Source: Bimastos eiseni
Taxonomy: Eukaryota; Annelida; Clitellata; Crassiclitellata; Lumbricidae
DNA length: 64,000 bases
Assembly (NCBI GenBank): GCA_959347315.1
Contig: OY365806.1
Coordinates: 34,189,106-34,253,105 of the forward strand
Reading direction: 5' to 3'
The notes beneath the pieces are model-generated. The model was not told the DNA's origin and searched no databases. It saw only the letters and a list, made by a program, of their open reading frames with translations. Both the position numbers and the translations under genes were made by a program. Numbering within the stretch: the first letter of the stretch is position 1; every line of letters starts with the position of its first letter. Positions 34,958 to 46,743 of this stretch are shown one piece after another.

Positions 34958-35110
34958 CTAACATATATATATATACATATATATATATACATATATATAT
35001 ATACATATATATATATACATTATAATAATGTCAGCATATATACAATATACTATAATATAAATAGTTTATATATATAATATATTTATAAACTTATAAAGAT
35101 ATATATGCAG
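34958..35110. repeat. ATATATATATAC-type simple repeat
   Basis: Four clear units of ATATATATATATAC followed by degenerate AT-rich sequence. Confidence 0.9.
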
Positions 35111-35327
35111 ATAGCTTATATAGACGCCTATGTGTGTGCGTATTGGTTCGTATGTAACACATGTGTAAGCCTCTGCCTACATCTACCAATATTGGTTCGC
35201 ATAACATGTTTGCAGATGTTTTGCACCACTGACTCGATTTTCTACGTTGGATTACAACGAATGTTTACATTGAAAAGGTCGACTTGACCCATACTGAACC
35301 AATTATTATATATTTATGACTCGTTAT

Positions 35328-35540
35328 TAAGGCTGTCAACAAATTTTTAAATCCCTGCCCGGTTATTCGTCGACCCACGGAGCGGGTAAGCAGGTACCAG
35401 ACTGCGCGGACAATATGTTAGGAAATGTAGGGATCTTTGCACATTTTACGAAATGTGGGGCACCCGAGAACCGATTTCACTGCCCGGGCAGTCGATCTCG
35501 GACGGGCACCGGAGTACCCGAGTACTCGTTGACAGCTTTA
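35328..35540. mobile_element. hAT-like MITE, 213 bp
   Basis: Ends TAAGGCTGTCAAC and the inverse of TAAAGCTGTCAAC; internally it has GC-rich words such as CCCGGGCAG. The flanks match only weakly as an 8-bp duplication. Confidence 0.6.
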
Positions 35541-36190
35541 GAGTCTACTTCTTACAACACCCAGTTTAGAGAAGTGATTGCAATGGGGGTAGGTTTCTAC
35601 GTCAGGGCGGTCGATGGTCTGTGCCGCTGTGCGCAAGTGACGAACGTTAGGCCTACAGAAGGACTCAGAAGGCTAATACTAGCAGCATTCCATCGCAATG
35701 TCCCACCTTCCGATGCAGAATTAATTACCATGTATTTGCCGAGGACGGCAGATACAAATCCTGATATATAATATATATATATATATACATATATATTTTT
35801 TTAAGATGCGCTTTATAGTTACTAGAAATAAGACAGATAGTGAGTAAACTATTTCTTTCGCCATAACAAAGACACAACCTATACAAACGTTAGTAGAAAA
35901 CGAAGTGCGGAAGCACGTTGACAGACTTCTCTTCCAACGGAAGGGACGAACGACCGACAGCAGTCAACAGAAAACAACTCAGACGGTCCAAGACTCGGCC
36001 GAGAAGCGGAAAAACTAAGGTCAAACGCAGACACTTAGTCTTTTTAACAACTGGAGATGTTGGTCAGTCCTAACTACGACGTAGCTACCTGAAACAGCAA
36101 CGAGCCTGCTACGCGACGTCACCCCTTAACTATCTGATCCAACACTCCCAGAAACTCTCATTGCACAGCCTTACATACAGCAGATATCCT
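35541..36190. other. No gene recognised
   Basis: Contains an AT microsatellite at 35765-35800 and otherwise unremarkable DNA. The ORF ending at 35771 runs out of the MITE and is not supported. Confidence 0.35.
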
Positions 36191-36191
36191 A

Positions 36192-36402
36192 ATGTGCACT
36201 CTACATGTACACCTCAGTACACATCGTAGGCCCTCTGGTTCCTCGCTACACCTTGACCCATGTCCTACGACAGCAAGAAAATATAGGCCTACAGCAGTTC
36301 ACCTCCTCTACGTGCACTCTCCATGTACACCTCAGCACACCTTGCAAGCCCCTCTTTTGGTTCCTCACTTAACCTTGACCCATGTCCAACGAGTCTACGA
36401 CC
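36192..36402. repeat. Diverged direct repeat, period about 126 bp
   Basis: GTGCACTCTACATGTACACC (from 36194) and the sequence to CTTGACCCATGTCC recur from 36319 with about 85 percent identity by eye. Confidence 0.8.
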
Positions 36403-36613
36403 AACGCACCTGCGCCAATATGGTCCCAGAGTACATAGTCGATGTACCCGCACCTAACAATATATCTAGTTCCAAAACTATGAGATGTAGAAGGTGCTGA
36501 TGTAGGCCTATAGATATACATGAAATCAAAGGACGCAGCAAGAAATCAGGCCTATACACGAATAGACGAGCTGTTGCAATCTCTATAGAAACTAAACTAA
36601 TTTGAACGTTTAC

Positions 36614-36667
36614 CTCTGGTTCGAATCGACTGAAAATGTTTGATTCGCAGGTCACTACGTCCTCCAT
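36614..36667 (-). CDS. Possible first coding exon of the AMPK gamma gene
   Basis: On the minus strand ATG at 36667 begins 18 codons (MEDVVTCESNIFSRFEPE) that run into a good donor GTAAAC in phase 0. This is the phase needed by the exon at 29768-30790. No homology supports it and the intron would be 5.8 kb, so this is a candidate only. Confidence 0.35.
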
Positions 36668-37083
36668 TCGCAAGGCGGCGGTGATTGAGTAAGTAGGCCT
36701 AAGTATGTTCTTTAATATGAACTCCTGCAATCGCATGGCATATATGTATCATTGTTATTTATAAAGCGAACTGGATATCTGCACATTCTTGTATGTATTC
36801 GAGAAAAGAGAAATTTAATGTTATTTGGGCACAGTTTATCTCATCAATTTGGGATTTTATTGGGCTTATCCGTGAAAGTTACAAAGTTTCATGCTCCTTT
36901 TCTAAACTTCCGGTTAGTAATTTAAGAGATTGTTTAAGTTAAAAATTGTTCGGAATGAATCAATGAAACTTGAAAGATGCTTATATTTCTTTGAATTGAA
37001 AGTTTTGAAGCAATTTACGTAGTTTTGGCAAGACTTTACCGAATATGAACCGCATGTGACCGGACCCGAACCTTCTCTGGACT

Positions 37084-37429
37084 GGGTGTACCGTGTTGGT
37101 AAAATGCAAACTGCGAACCGATAAAACGCGAACCAAAATGCGAACCATAGGCGCGAGCGGATCAGGTTAAAACATCGTGAGGGTCGGTCAGGGTCAGGTT
37201 GGGCATCGTGAGGGTCGGTTAGGGTTGTCGATAGATAGGTTTCAGGGTCATGGCTAGTATCGTTTATAGCAAAATGCCGAACACATTTGGCCGGTTGAAT
37301 AAAAATATAAATGGCAACCATAGGCGCGAACCTGTAGCGTTAACTTTGGCAGCCAATCGAAAAGAAGTTCGCAAACGGTTCGCATTTTACCGGTTGCCGG
37401 TTCGCAGTTTCCCCACACGGTCACACCCC
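37084..37429. mobile_element. Non-autonomous DNA transposon (hAT-like), 346 bp
   Basis: Inverted ends of about 50 bp (GGGTGTACCGTG... and inverse of GGGGTGTGACCG...), each with ACTGCGAACCG and AATGCGAACC-type words. A perfect 8-bp duplication TCTGGACT flanks it (37076-37083, 37430-37437). The middle contains GAGGGTCGGTTAGGGTT-type repeats. Confidence 0.85.
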
Positions 37430-37458
37430 TCTGGACTAACCTCTGTACAAGTCCTCAG

Positions 37459-37500
37459 ACTCGACACAGCACTCGTTTATAAACGAGCGCTGTGTCGAGT
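37459..37500. repeat. 42-bp palindrome
   Basis: Arms of 21 bp meet at TTTA/TAAA without a loop, one mismatch. Confidence 0.92.
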
Positions 37501-39220
37501 GGTGCCTTGCGATTGGCGTTGGAAGTTTGGAGATTATGATTACCTGTTACAGTCAATGGATCGGGAACCAAGCGTTAACCCTGGGGATTGGATTCGCAGC
37601 ATTCTCTGTGACAAAATGACACGGGCAAAACGGGTCGCCTATGGGGTTGTCGAAGAGAAATGGGCTTATTTATATAATCGGGGGCCGCAACTTTCGCATA
37701 TTTTCAGTGTGGCATATGTGGAGACATCTGCGCAACCTTTAGCACATGTGCACTGTAAAAAACTAAAGTTCTATAATTATGTGTTGTGAGGGTCGGTTAT
37801 GGTAAGCATTGTGAGGGTCAGGTTAGGCGTTTGGAGGGTCGTTTAGGGTTATGGTTAGTGTAGTTTTTAAACTTTTGCGAAGCTTACTTACTCCTTTGTC
37901 TCAATCACGTGCCGGAATTATTTTGTTCTGATCATTGGATCGGTGACCATTGGCAGTAGACCAAAATATTATACGTAAGTTACGGTCCCCGGTGTTATAA
38001 GTAAGCTGAGAAATGATTATGGTTCAGGCTACAAAACTCTCTCAGACATTGTATTTGTAAGTGAGTTGCAGGATCATTTCCCGATGGCATTAATGTGAAG
38101 TCATGGAATGAAGGAGATGGTTTCAAAGGTACCTGCAAAAGAAACATGGCATGTTGGCATCCTACTTACAGGCAATGGCTGCACTGGACCACACTTGAAC
38201 GGATGCGATAGCGACCACATATAGTTCTGTCTATTTTCTGTTTTCTTTGCATGTTAGAAGAGAAAGACAACCGATGTACCATGTGTATACAGTTATGACT
38301 GAACCGGTAACTGAAAGCTCAAATAATGCAGGACCCATTGAAATTGGATTCCTCTTGGATAAAATTAATGCAATAGAATAAGCACCATCCAGCATGTCTA
38401 CTTAGACTTTATTATGGAGCATCAAAAGCGGATAAAACAATTCCACAAGTAGACACTGAAGTTTGTCATTTTCAAATCAACTCAGTCTCTTGCTTTGGCT
38501 GATGTTATTGCATATGTGGAATTGATATGATTGAATGAGAACAAACTTGTTTACATGAACTTGTAGAGTTGTATACTGCACATCTTCAGTTTTATGGCGT
38601 TTCAGTTTGTAATAAAAGTCATTCAATGCGACTTAAGGCCTGCATGCTCAGAAATTGCCCTGATCTGACCACTGTAGATCATGGTACAGAAATGTTGCTT
38701 GAGGGGCCCTGCTCAGTGACAATCAGGCAGCTTTGTCAATATCACAGTCGATTGATTTTAACACTGTTAAAAGGCCTTACAGAATGATGGCTTCAGAGGC
38801 AATAATACAAATCTGAAAATGACTGGCTGAAGAGAGTTATGGATTGTGTTGAAAATAGATTTGATCATATAAATATGACTTGGTGTGGCTACCGTGCTGA
38901 TGTCAGCATTAAAGAATTGTAACCAATGCCAATTTTCTATCTCAGTGCCAACACCACCGCACTGATTCGGCAGTTGTTTGTAATGCTGTTCATAATGTTA
39001 ATCCAAAACCTGTTTCTGTTGTATACACTGGCAAATAAAATACAATGGCACTGGCCGAAAGTTAATGGAGAAGAACATTATGTAATTATGATGCGTGGCT
39101 GGCATATCGAAATCGCTCTCATGATGCTAGGCATCTTCTGTTCATATAGCAGGATGTTATGTCTCTCTAGTGTCTGCCAATAAATTATTGTTTATAAAAT
39201 TTAATCTGATAGAATGGTGT
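37501..39220. other. No gene recognised
   Basis: The ORF at 37250-37789 spans a transposon end and has no motif. From 37785 to 37865 GTGAGGGTCGGTTATGG-type words repeat those inside the element at 37084-37429. Between 38060 and 39180 broken reading frames on the plus strand (38569-38787, 38926-39183) could be an old transposase or retrogene, but I recognise no family. Confidence 0.35.
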
Positions 39221-39224
39221 AATC

Positions 39225-39455
39225 ACTTTAGTGTGCTCTTTTCAATGGAACTGGTCAAGAGTTACCCTCTCTGTAAGCATCTATGGTCACAATTTCTGTT
39301 AATGGTTCAGCATTTAAAAGCATGCATTTTACAGCATTTGTGTTGCATGTTTCTGTACATGTTTGTGCTGGCTGACCAGAGTGGTGTGTTCAGTGTACTT
39401 TTGTCAATGGAACTGTGGTTGAGAGTTACTCTCTCTGTAAGAATGACTGTGGACA
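39225..39455. repeat. Diverged direct repeat, period about 155 bp
   Basis: TCAATGGAACTGGTCAAGAG and the following TTACCCTCTCTGTAAG near 39242 recur near 39396 as TCAATGGAACTGTGGTTGAG and TTACTCTCTCTGTAAG. Confidence 0.75.
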
Positions 39456-39459
39456 CTTA

Positions 39460-42131
39460 ACTTATCATTACGAAACAAAGACATTAGGCAATAGTTATAT
39501 AAATGATCTGTAAAAGCTTGATAGATTTTTTAACCATTTTATTAGGCCCATGCCCTGTTGGCAGAATTTGTAGTTCCTTTGGGATTATCCATTCTCAATG
39601 GATTGCAAGCCTGTCTTAACATAGTATGTTTTAATTGTATGATGAATAGCAGCGTTTGATTTGAATTTTGCATTTTATTGCAAATCCAAACAGGGAAAAA
39701 TATTTAAACTGCACCAATGTCTCCTGTTGTTAATATGTGAAATGTATTGATAAACTTTATATTGGACTGAGAATAGGCATATTGCATGCATACTACATGC
39801 CTGTAGAGTGCTCCAAATATTGACAGTTCCAAATGAATTTTAAGTGTCATTTAATCGAATTCATAAATAGACTAGTTGTTACCTGTAGTGTCTTAGGCAT
39901 TTGGGGGCTAATACCATGATGATAAAATCAACTCCAGTCCTTGAACAACAGAAGTCTCAAAGACAACTCTTGCTGTTGTTAATAGTTTTTGAGCTACTCC
40001 AATGGTGTAAATTTTACAGCTTGATCACTTCTCCCACATGCCTATATAAGGCCTTTAAAATGGTTGTCAAAATGCAAAAATGTGCTTTTGTCATTTTCAG
40101 GCCATTATGGAACAGATATACAGGATAAGACTAATTTAATTGCTTATTTGTGCACACAATATGAACATTTAAGTGGTACCCAATAAATCTGCGGATCCAA
40201 TCATTTGGTGATAGTGAGAGTAGTGAAGTACTAGCGCCAGACAGAGTCGTTGTTTTTCCTGCCATTTTCAATCTGATGCTAGGAAAAAACTCTTATCTGA
40301 GGTCAATTTCTTCATGTAGCCCTTACTTAGTACCACAAACAGCAGGTGTCCTGCAAATTTCATCAATATATCGACAAAACTAGCTGACATATGGCCATTT
40401 GAATATGGTAGCAAATGAAGGTGCAATGTCAAATCACTACACCCAGACACCTTAAAAATTCCACCAAAAAAAGAAAAATAAGAATATTGCTGTAAATTTG
40501 TGCACAGCACATTCTAAGATATCAATGAACATTCCGTGAAAATTTAATAGAAATCAGAGATGATTGAGTGGGAAACATTTGCTGATTTCAGATGGACTGA
40601 CCCTAAAAATTAAAATTTTCCAAAAATGTTGTTGCACTTCTGAAAATGTGCAGATATCCTATCTTTTTCAGAATTCAACGCTGATTCCAAATCTGTAACT
40701 TCTTTGCTTTTAGGTACAAAATGCACAATGTTACAATAACAGAAGGGACTAATACTGTTGATATACAACCAAACATTTTCACGTAACAGAAGCTAAGTAG
40801 TAAGAGAGTCTAGTTAATGACAAGAGAGGAATCTCATAAGCGTTTCATACTCTTAAGTATGGCCTATAGCATTCTTAGGACATATCCACAGCGGGATGCA
40901 TATCCTGATGATGCCATGCATGGCTGCGGTAAGTCAAATTCGAGTTCTGTAATAATTTGTGAACATCGTTCAAAGTAAACTTTGTAAATCATACTTCTAC
41001 TGTCAGGTTGAATGTAAGTTGACGGAGGTTGTTTCGTGAGCCAAAAGAAAGAATCTTGTCCACCTCTCCTTAGCAATCCCGTGCGAAATATATGTAAATA
41101 ATGTTGTTTTACATATAATTAAATATGATTTTTTTTAAACATCAATGAAATTTATGATATTATATAGAAATTGATAGAATGAATGCCTTTGTTTTAGGCG
41201 TTGTTCGCGTATGTACTTCGTTTTGAAGTTACGTACTGGCCTATAGGCTAAGTTCCTATCCACAGCGAGAACAAAAATACTGTTTAAAGGGCTGTAATTT
41301 AATTTACAGTTGACTTTAAATGTAAAGTGTGCACGTTTTTCATTAGCGACCGTCTGATCTAGACCCCGACCATTTCTCAATTAATTGTTCGGTTGAGATT
41401 CTTCACCAGCTCTGTCCGTTTGAATTCGTGCCACGCCATGATGGTCCCCGTTTACGGATCGTGGTAGTTGTCTTTGTCCTCTGCCAAGGCAATTATATAC
41501 ATGGAGCTTTTATCCTACACCAGACAATAACATATTTGCAGATGTGTGTTGCACTTGAGCCCCCTTGCGAACCATTGTGGGTGGAAAGACGAGACCTGTT
41601 TGATCTATCAATATACCAGACTTTGAGACTTCATCTCAAGCAGACTTTGTTGTGACACAATCACTTAGAAAATCAAAAAACCCTGCATTTGCATTAGCCT
41701 GAATGGATTATACTGCCAGACTTTATTCACAAATCATCATCACTATCACTCCTCAAAATACTTTTTTTCAAGATTTATTATGACAGAATTTCCTGTAATG
41801 TGCTTTGTGCAAGATTCATTTTGTTTAGGCACATAATAATAATAATTATTATAATTATGTGAACTGGGCAACAATGCATCTCTTGCAGCCACTAAGGCAA
41901 TGTACAGGTCTGTTGTGCAAAACTGAGACACTTTGTCTTCCAATAATTCAGTCATGGTGGCTCCTAATCCTGTTACCATTCTCACGGTTCCAATTCTAAA
42001 GACTACGCGTACTGTTGCCGGTTGTTGCTTAACACTTTCACAATGAACTGCATTGGTTTCTCATTTGCAGTTGTGAACTCTTGTCACTAAAGTGTTAACA
42101 AAAAGTTTGTTTTAATTTTGCTTTCTTTTAG
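39460..42131. other. Upstream region or first intron of the Ikaros-like gene
   Basis: No exon recognised with confidence. A plus-strand ORF at 41428-41655 (75 residues, hydrophobic start) and a minus ORF at 40864-41076 lack motifs. A promoter for the Ikaros-like gene probably lies here or further left. Confidence 0.35.
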
Positions 42132-42267
42132 ATGTTGGACACAAGTGTGTTATAGGTCATGGAAAAGCAAGCATCAGACATTGAGCTAGCTCTGAGAAAA
42201 TGTCAACTTTGTGGCTACATTGCAAAAGCTCGGGGTCAGCTAGATGTTCATCTTAGAGTTCACACTG
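42132..42267 (+). CDS. Ikaros-family zinc-finger protein, first coding exon
   Basis: An acceptor (CTTTTAG) precedes 42132 and a donor (GTTAGT) follows 42267. Translation starts at ATG 42159, preceded in frame by a TAG, so this Met is the start. The 36 codons plus one base encode the first C2H2 finger, CQLCGYIAKARGQLDVHLRV H, ending HTG. The first 27 bases are 5' UTR. The phase-1 border after HTG matches the next exon. Confidence 0.88.
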
Positions 42268-43280
42268 GTTAGTTTCCTTTGCAGATTACTACTAGTGACG
42301 GCACTGCATGGAAGCAAAATACTCAATTGTGTACCAAAAGAAAGATAAAAAATCACCTAAAATATTTCAACAACAATTTTTAACAAAATAAAAAAAATTA
42401 AGATATTTAACCAAATAATTTGTAAATAGAATTAAATTTTCAACTTCAGAACATACTTAGTACTTAATTTATAGTGTATTGATGTTTCCGAGACTCAGAA
42501 TAACTACGATATTTTAACGGCTTTCAATATTGTACGATAATTGAACATTTCCTGTTAAAAAACGATCTGTTTTCATTTTGCTTTTAAATTACAGTTTAAT
42601 ATTGCCTACCAAATTTTCAAGGCCAGCATCGCCACTAATTACCTAAATAAAAGTATTTTATGTATAATTTAGATGTCTTTGCATAATGCATTTACAAAAC
42701 AGATTATGCCAATGCAACCACTTCAGCTGTTTCTGTAGTACAAAACACTGGATAGCAGTGGATTTGTAGTACCTTAATTGTAATATTAATGCAAGGATTT
42801 ATATTATTATGCTTGAGAAACTATGTTAATCCATGATACATTCTAGGGAACAGTCGGAATTCACCTTGGACATTTACTGCAGACTTTCCTCTTTGCCGAA
42901 TATCTCGTTTTACAGCACTATTCGTCTCGGCAAATACAATGCATAAAAAAGTTAAATGTTATAATTCTTTGTTTGTTCAACTTTGTTTCACTATAATTTT
43001 TCATTATAAAAGTCCAAGATGGAAGTCATATCCATTTAATTGTTCCTAAAATGAGAAATGTGTTAGTCAGTTTGTTAACAGTCAACCTGTGTTGCCATGC
43101 ACAAGCGATGTCAAGATTTTGCAAAATGTGGCCTATATACTAGACTTCATTCTTGTAAGCTAATCAACTACCCATCGCTATTGTTGAATTATAACACAAT
43201 CGTCTGACAGGCCACATGTACGTGCCTATATGCAGCTTTGAACCTAATTCGAAGATAGCGAAGCAGTCACCCTACCTACA
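42268..43280. other. Intron 1 of the Ikaros-like gene, left part
   Basis: AT-rich non-coding DNA with no recognised repeat up to the antisense LINE. Confidence 0.5.
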
Positions 43281-43284
43281 AATT

Positions 43285-44860
43285 GTAATTGTAATCTCAA
43301 AATTTCTAAAGCAACACTTGATAGCTAAGCGCAGGGCACCAGCTTATTCACGAGCGCTGCATCAAAGCGAAAGGGCTGTCCAAAGGATAGTCCGTGGGAG
43401 ATCAGAGTTTGGTTTCCAGGAGGTCAGCAGGGAGGCAGAGTAGCTGTTAAGTAGGGTGTCGCTTTGGTCGTGGATTGACAGGTGGAATGTCAAGTAATGA
43501 GTCTGGGTAAGAGTTCTTGAAAAGGTGCGATTTAAGTTTAGAATGAAAAGCCCGAGGTATGATGGATAGGGGCGCTAGGGACAAATGATGTCGCATGACA
43601 GGCAATGATGATGGAGGAACCGAGAAGGCATGAAATTCAGGAGGAAGGTCGTTCCAGAAACGAGGTGCGACGTATGATATGGTGCGGTTGGAGAACTTGA
43701 GATGAGATGTAATCAGAGGTCGAGTGAGGGTGATGCAAAAGGACGATCGGGTAGAGCGGGTCGGCTGGATGGTGAAGAGTTCGCGAAGATATTTGGGCTG
43801 TGAATATTGTATAGAGTTGTAAGGGAATGATAAGACTTTGAAGGGAATGTGCTCTGAGATTTTTAGCCAGTGAAGTGATTTGAGGATTGGAGTGATGTGA
43901 TGATGCTTGGGTGTTCTGGTAACATCTGTGGCTAATGAGTTTTGGCGGATTAGTTGTAAATGTTTGATTTGCGTGGCTTCAAGGTTGAGGAAAAGGGAGT
44001 TGCAGTAATTGAGCTTGGAGTGGACGATGGAGGTGGCAATGGTGGAAGCAGTTTCGAAGTCGAGCATGGGTCGGATGCGGCGGAGGTTGCAAATGTGCAT
44101 AAAACAGGAGCTAGAGAAGTTTCAGATGTGATTGGAGAGAGAGAGATGAGGATCGAAGGTGAGGCCAAGATTTCGGACTGGGGAATTTGAGGTGAAGGGA
44201 AGGGATGAAGAGTTATTGGGTAAGTGAATTACAGGGTTGGGTATTTTCTTAATTTGGTCAGGGAGGGCTATGAGGATAAATTGTCTTGGAAGGGTTGAGG
44301 CAGGGGATGTTAAATAACATCCATTCAGAGACTAAGTTTACTACATTCAGTAATTGTGCAATGGAGGTGGAGAAAGAGGTTGGGGAGAAGGATATGTAGA
44401 GTTGGGTGTCATCTGCATACAGGTGGTGGTCAACAGAGGAGGATTGTATGAGATGACTTAATGGTGTGATATAGAGGATGAAGAGGAGTGGTCCTAGGAT
44501 GGAGCCTTGAGGGACACCTCATGTGAGTGGGAGGGGTTGCAAACAAAGGTTGGAGGCTTTGACAGAGAAGGATCTGGAAGATAAGTAGGATTGGAACCAG
44601 AGTAGAGCAGTCCTAGAAATGCCAAACCAAGAGGATAGTCAAGTCAGAATAAGGCTGTGGTCAATGGTATCAAATGCAGCAGAGATGTCAAGGAGGTGGA
44701 GGCAGGAAACATGTTGATGGCTGACGGCAGAGACCAGTTTGTTATATAGAGAGGCAAGCAGAGTTTCTGTGGAGTGGTGTTTGGTGAAGCCTGATTGGTG
44801 TGAATTTAGCGGTGAGTTTTATGAGAGGTATAGAGCTACGGTCATAGCTATCAGCCTATC
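43285..44860 (-). mobile_element. CR1/L2-like LINE, 5' truncated, antisense in intron 1
   Basis: On the minus strand, reverse-transcriptase motifs [16 protein letters not shown] (about 44490) and [11 protein letters not shown] (about 44410) come first. The C-terminal ORF at 43447-44100 follows, with SIVHSKLNYCNSLFLNLEA, LHWLKISEHIPFKVL and PRFWNDLPPE. Frameshifts and stops occur upstream, but the last 217 residues are open. The 3' side (43285-43440) holds the dispersed repeat also seen at 1265 and 13835. Confidence 0.88.
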
Positions 44861-45119
44861 ATTGCTTATAATAAATGCACCCATTTATATGGATTGATTT
44901 TTATTCTGTGTGCTTCTATGATTGGTAGGTGCCGACTGCAACCTATACCACCCATTTGCTTCACATGCAGCAGCAGAGCACTGCATTATTCAGCTGTAAG
45001 CCCATAGCTAATACCGTAATCTGATAGTTAAGTAACAGCCTCACATTGAATTTAGTTGTTCATGTACTAACTATAATTATATACTAAATTAAATTTAACA
45101 TTCTGTGTCATTCTTTCAG

Positions 45120-45866
45120 GAGTCCGACCATACAAATGTGACATCTGTGGCGTTGCTTTTGCCCAGAAAAATAATCTTAAGCGGCACACACAGGTTCACA
45201 ATGGTGCGTTCACATACAAGTGCCCTGCACCCACGTGCAACTTTGCAACAAAGCGCCGGGAGATGCTGAAAGCCCACATGGTTCAGCATGGATCACTGCA
45301 GTACCAGTGTCGTCTGTGTAACAACGCATACTTCTTGTATCCTGGTGATCTGAGAAAGCACATTGTAAAATCACACAGGAACCTTGGCCCTGAACAGCAG
45401 GATCATCTGGCTCAACTGGGGAAGTTGAATGACACTGAATTGCAGCAGAACAAGTTAAATGCTTCAAATTTTCTGTTGGCAACCGGTGACAGCAATAGTT
45501 CCGTTTCTGGCAGTGTGGGCAGATGGAGGCATGAAAATTATCGTATCAGAGGAAATTTTCATAAGGATTCTGTGAGATTCCAGGCTAGCACATCATTAGA
45601 AAATGCATCTTTTACAGAAGGACAATATGGTTTATTGTTTCCTGATAGTGAAGAAACAACAGGAGATGGATGTGTCACAAACAAGATGGCTGCAAGTTCT
45701 GAAGACTGCATTGATTTAGACGAATATGAAGAGGACGGAGAAGAGGAATATGAGGAAGAAGAATTCATGGCTTATGATCAAGACAGAAACTTTGATTCTG
45801 AAGTAAAGCAAGAAATACGGGACCCTGATGATTACGATTGCAGTCAGCATGCCGACTGTGATGAAG
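45120..45866 (+). CDS. Ikaros-family zinc-finger protein, second coding exon
   Basis: Acceptor TTCTTTCAG and donor GTATGG bound 747 bases, phase 1 to phase 1. It encodes fingers 2-4: CDICGVAFAQKNNLKRHTQV H; a C-x4-C finger with FATKRREMLKAHMVQH; and CRLCNNAYFLYPGDLRKH. The QKNNLKRH finger resembles the DNA-contacting second finger of Ikaros (TQKGNLLRH). A long Ser/Glu-rich linker follows, with an acidic run (EEDGEEEYEEEE) near 45730-45765. The protein is expected to act in the nucleus as a DNA-binding transcription regulator. Confidence 0.93.
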
Positions 45867-46560
45867 GTATGGAAGTTTGAGCATTCCTCTGGTTTTGTTG
45901 TATGTTTTGGTCTGCCATACTGTTTTCTATTAATTTTTATTCAATGTCTTGTATACAATTCCAGGAATTTAGTGTATGCTTAGGATGTTCAATGTAGAGT
46001 CAACATGCTGACTGTAAGAGTTCAGCTTGTTGAGGGCTGTAGGTCTCTTCATCACTCACTTTCCTTTGCATATACATGTATATCTATATGTGTGCATGTC
46101 TGTCTCTCTCTATCTGTCTTTGTGCTTGTTGTCTGTCGTCTGTCTGTTTCTCTGTCTCAGATCATACAAGTTTCAATCTTGACCAGTATGATTTTGCATG
46201 GACAGGAACCAATCAATGCCTAAAATATGAAATGCAGTAAAATAGACGTGTGTTAATTAAGAAGCAATTACAAGCTCGATGAGATTTTTGACAAAATGAA
46301 AGAAAGATGAAGACATATCGGGTCAGGAAAGGGTTATTGCCCTTCAGCAGACTAGGAGTGTTCATAATATCGGGTGAGGGTTGATAAGAGTTACATAAGT
46401 GCAGGGAAGAATTTTAATTTTATGATTTGGTTTGTTGTGCTTTGGGCTAGAAAAGAAAAGAAAGAACATTGAGGTAGATGTGAAGAAAGAGGGAACATGC
46501 AGGCAAAGTGATAGAGAGGCCAGAAGGGGAAGAGAAAAAGAACAATCTCAGAATGTGGGC
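45867..46560. other. Intron 2, left part
   Basis: A CT/TG-rich stretch lies at 46085-46160. Nothing else recognised. Confidence 0.5.
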
Positions 46561-46568
46561 CATTCGGG

Positions 46569-46735
46569 CAGGGCCGTACCGAGCTATAATTGGGCCCTGT
46601 GCCTAGCATCAATCTGGCACCCCCACATTTTGAAAATAGTATTTGTGCCCTTGTTATTCCATCCTGAAATTTGCGCCCTTTCCACATTTGTGCCCTGGGC
46701 CATTGCCCTGCTGCCCCCCCCTTGGTACAGCCCTG
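46569..46735. mobile_element. hAT-type MITE, CAGGGCCGTACCGAG family, intact target duplication
   Basis: Starts CAGGGCCGTACCGAG and ends with the inverse of CAGGGCTGTACCAAG. A perfect 8-bp duplication CATTCGGG flanks it (46561-46568, 46736-46743). The inside is in the opposite orientation to the copy at 54045-54271. Confidence 0.95.
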
Positions 46736-46743
46736 CATTCGGG

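Noticed and set aside
37155..37865. Interstitial telomere array
   Set aside because: The units are irregular and not tandem (TTAGGG)n.
41428..41655. 75-residue plus-strand ORF as an upstream exon of the Ikaros-like gene
   Set aside because: No motif, no convincing splice borders, not in phase evidence; left as unassigned.
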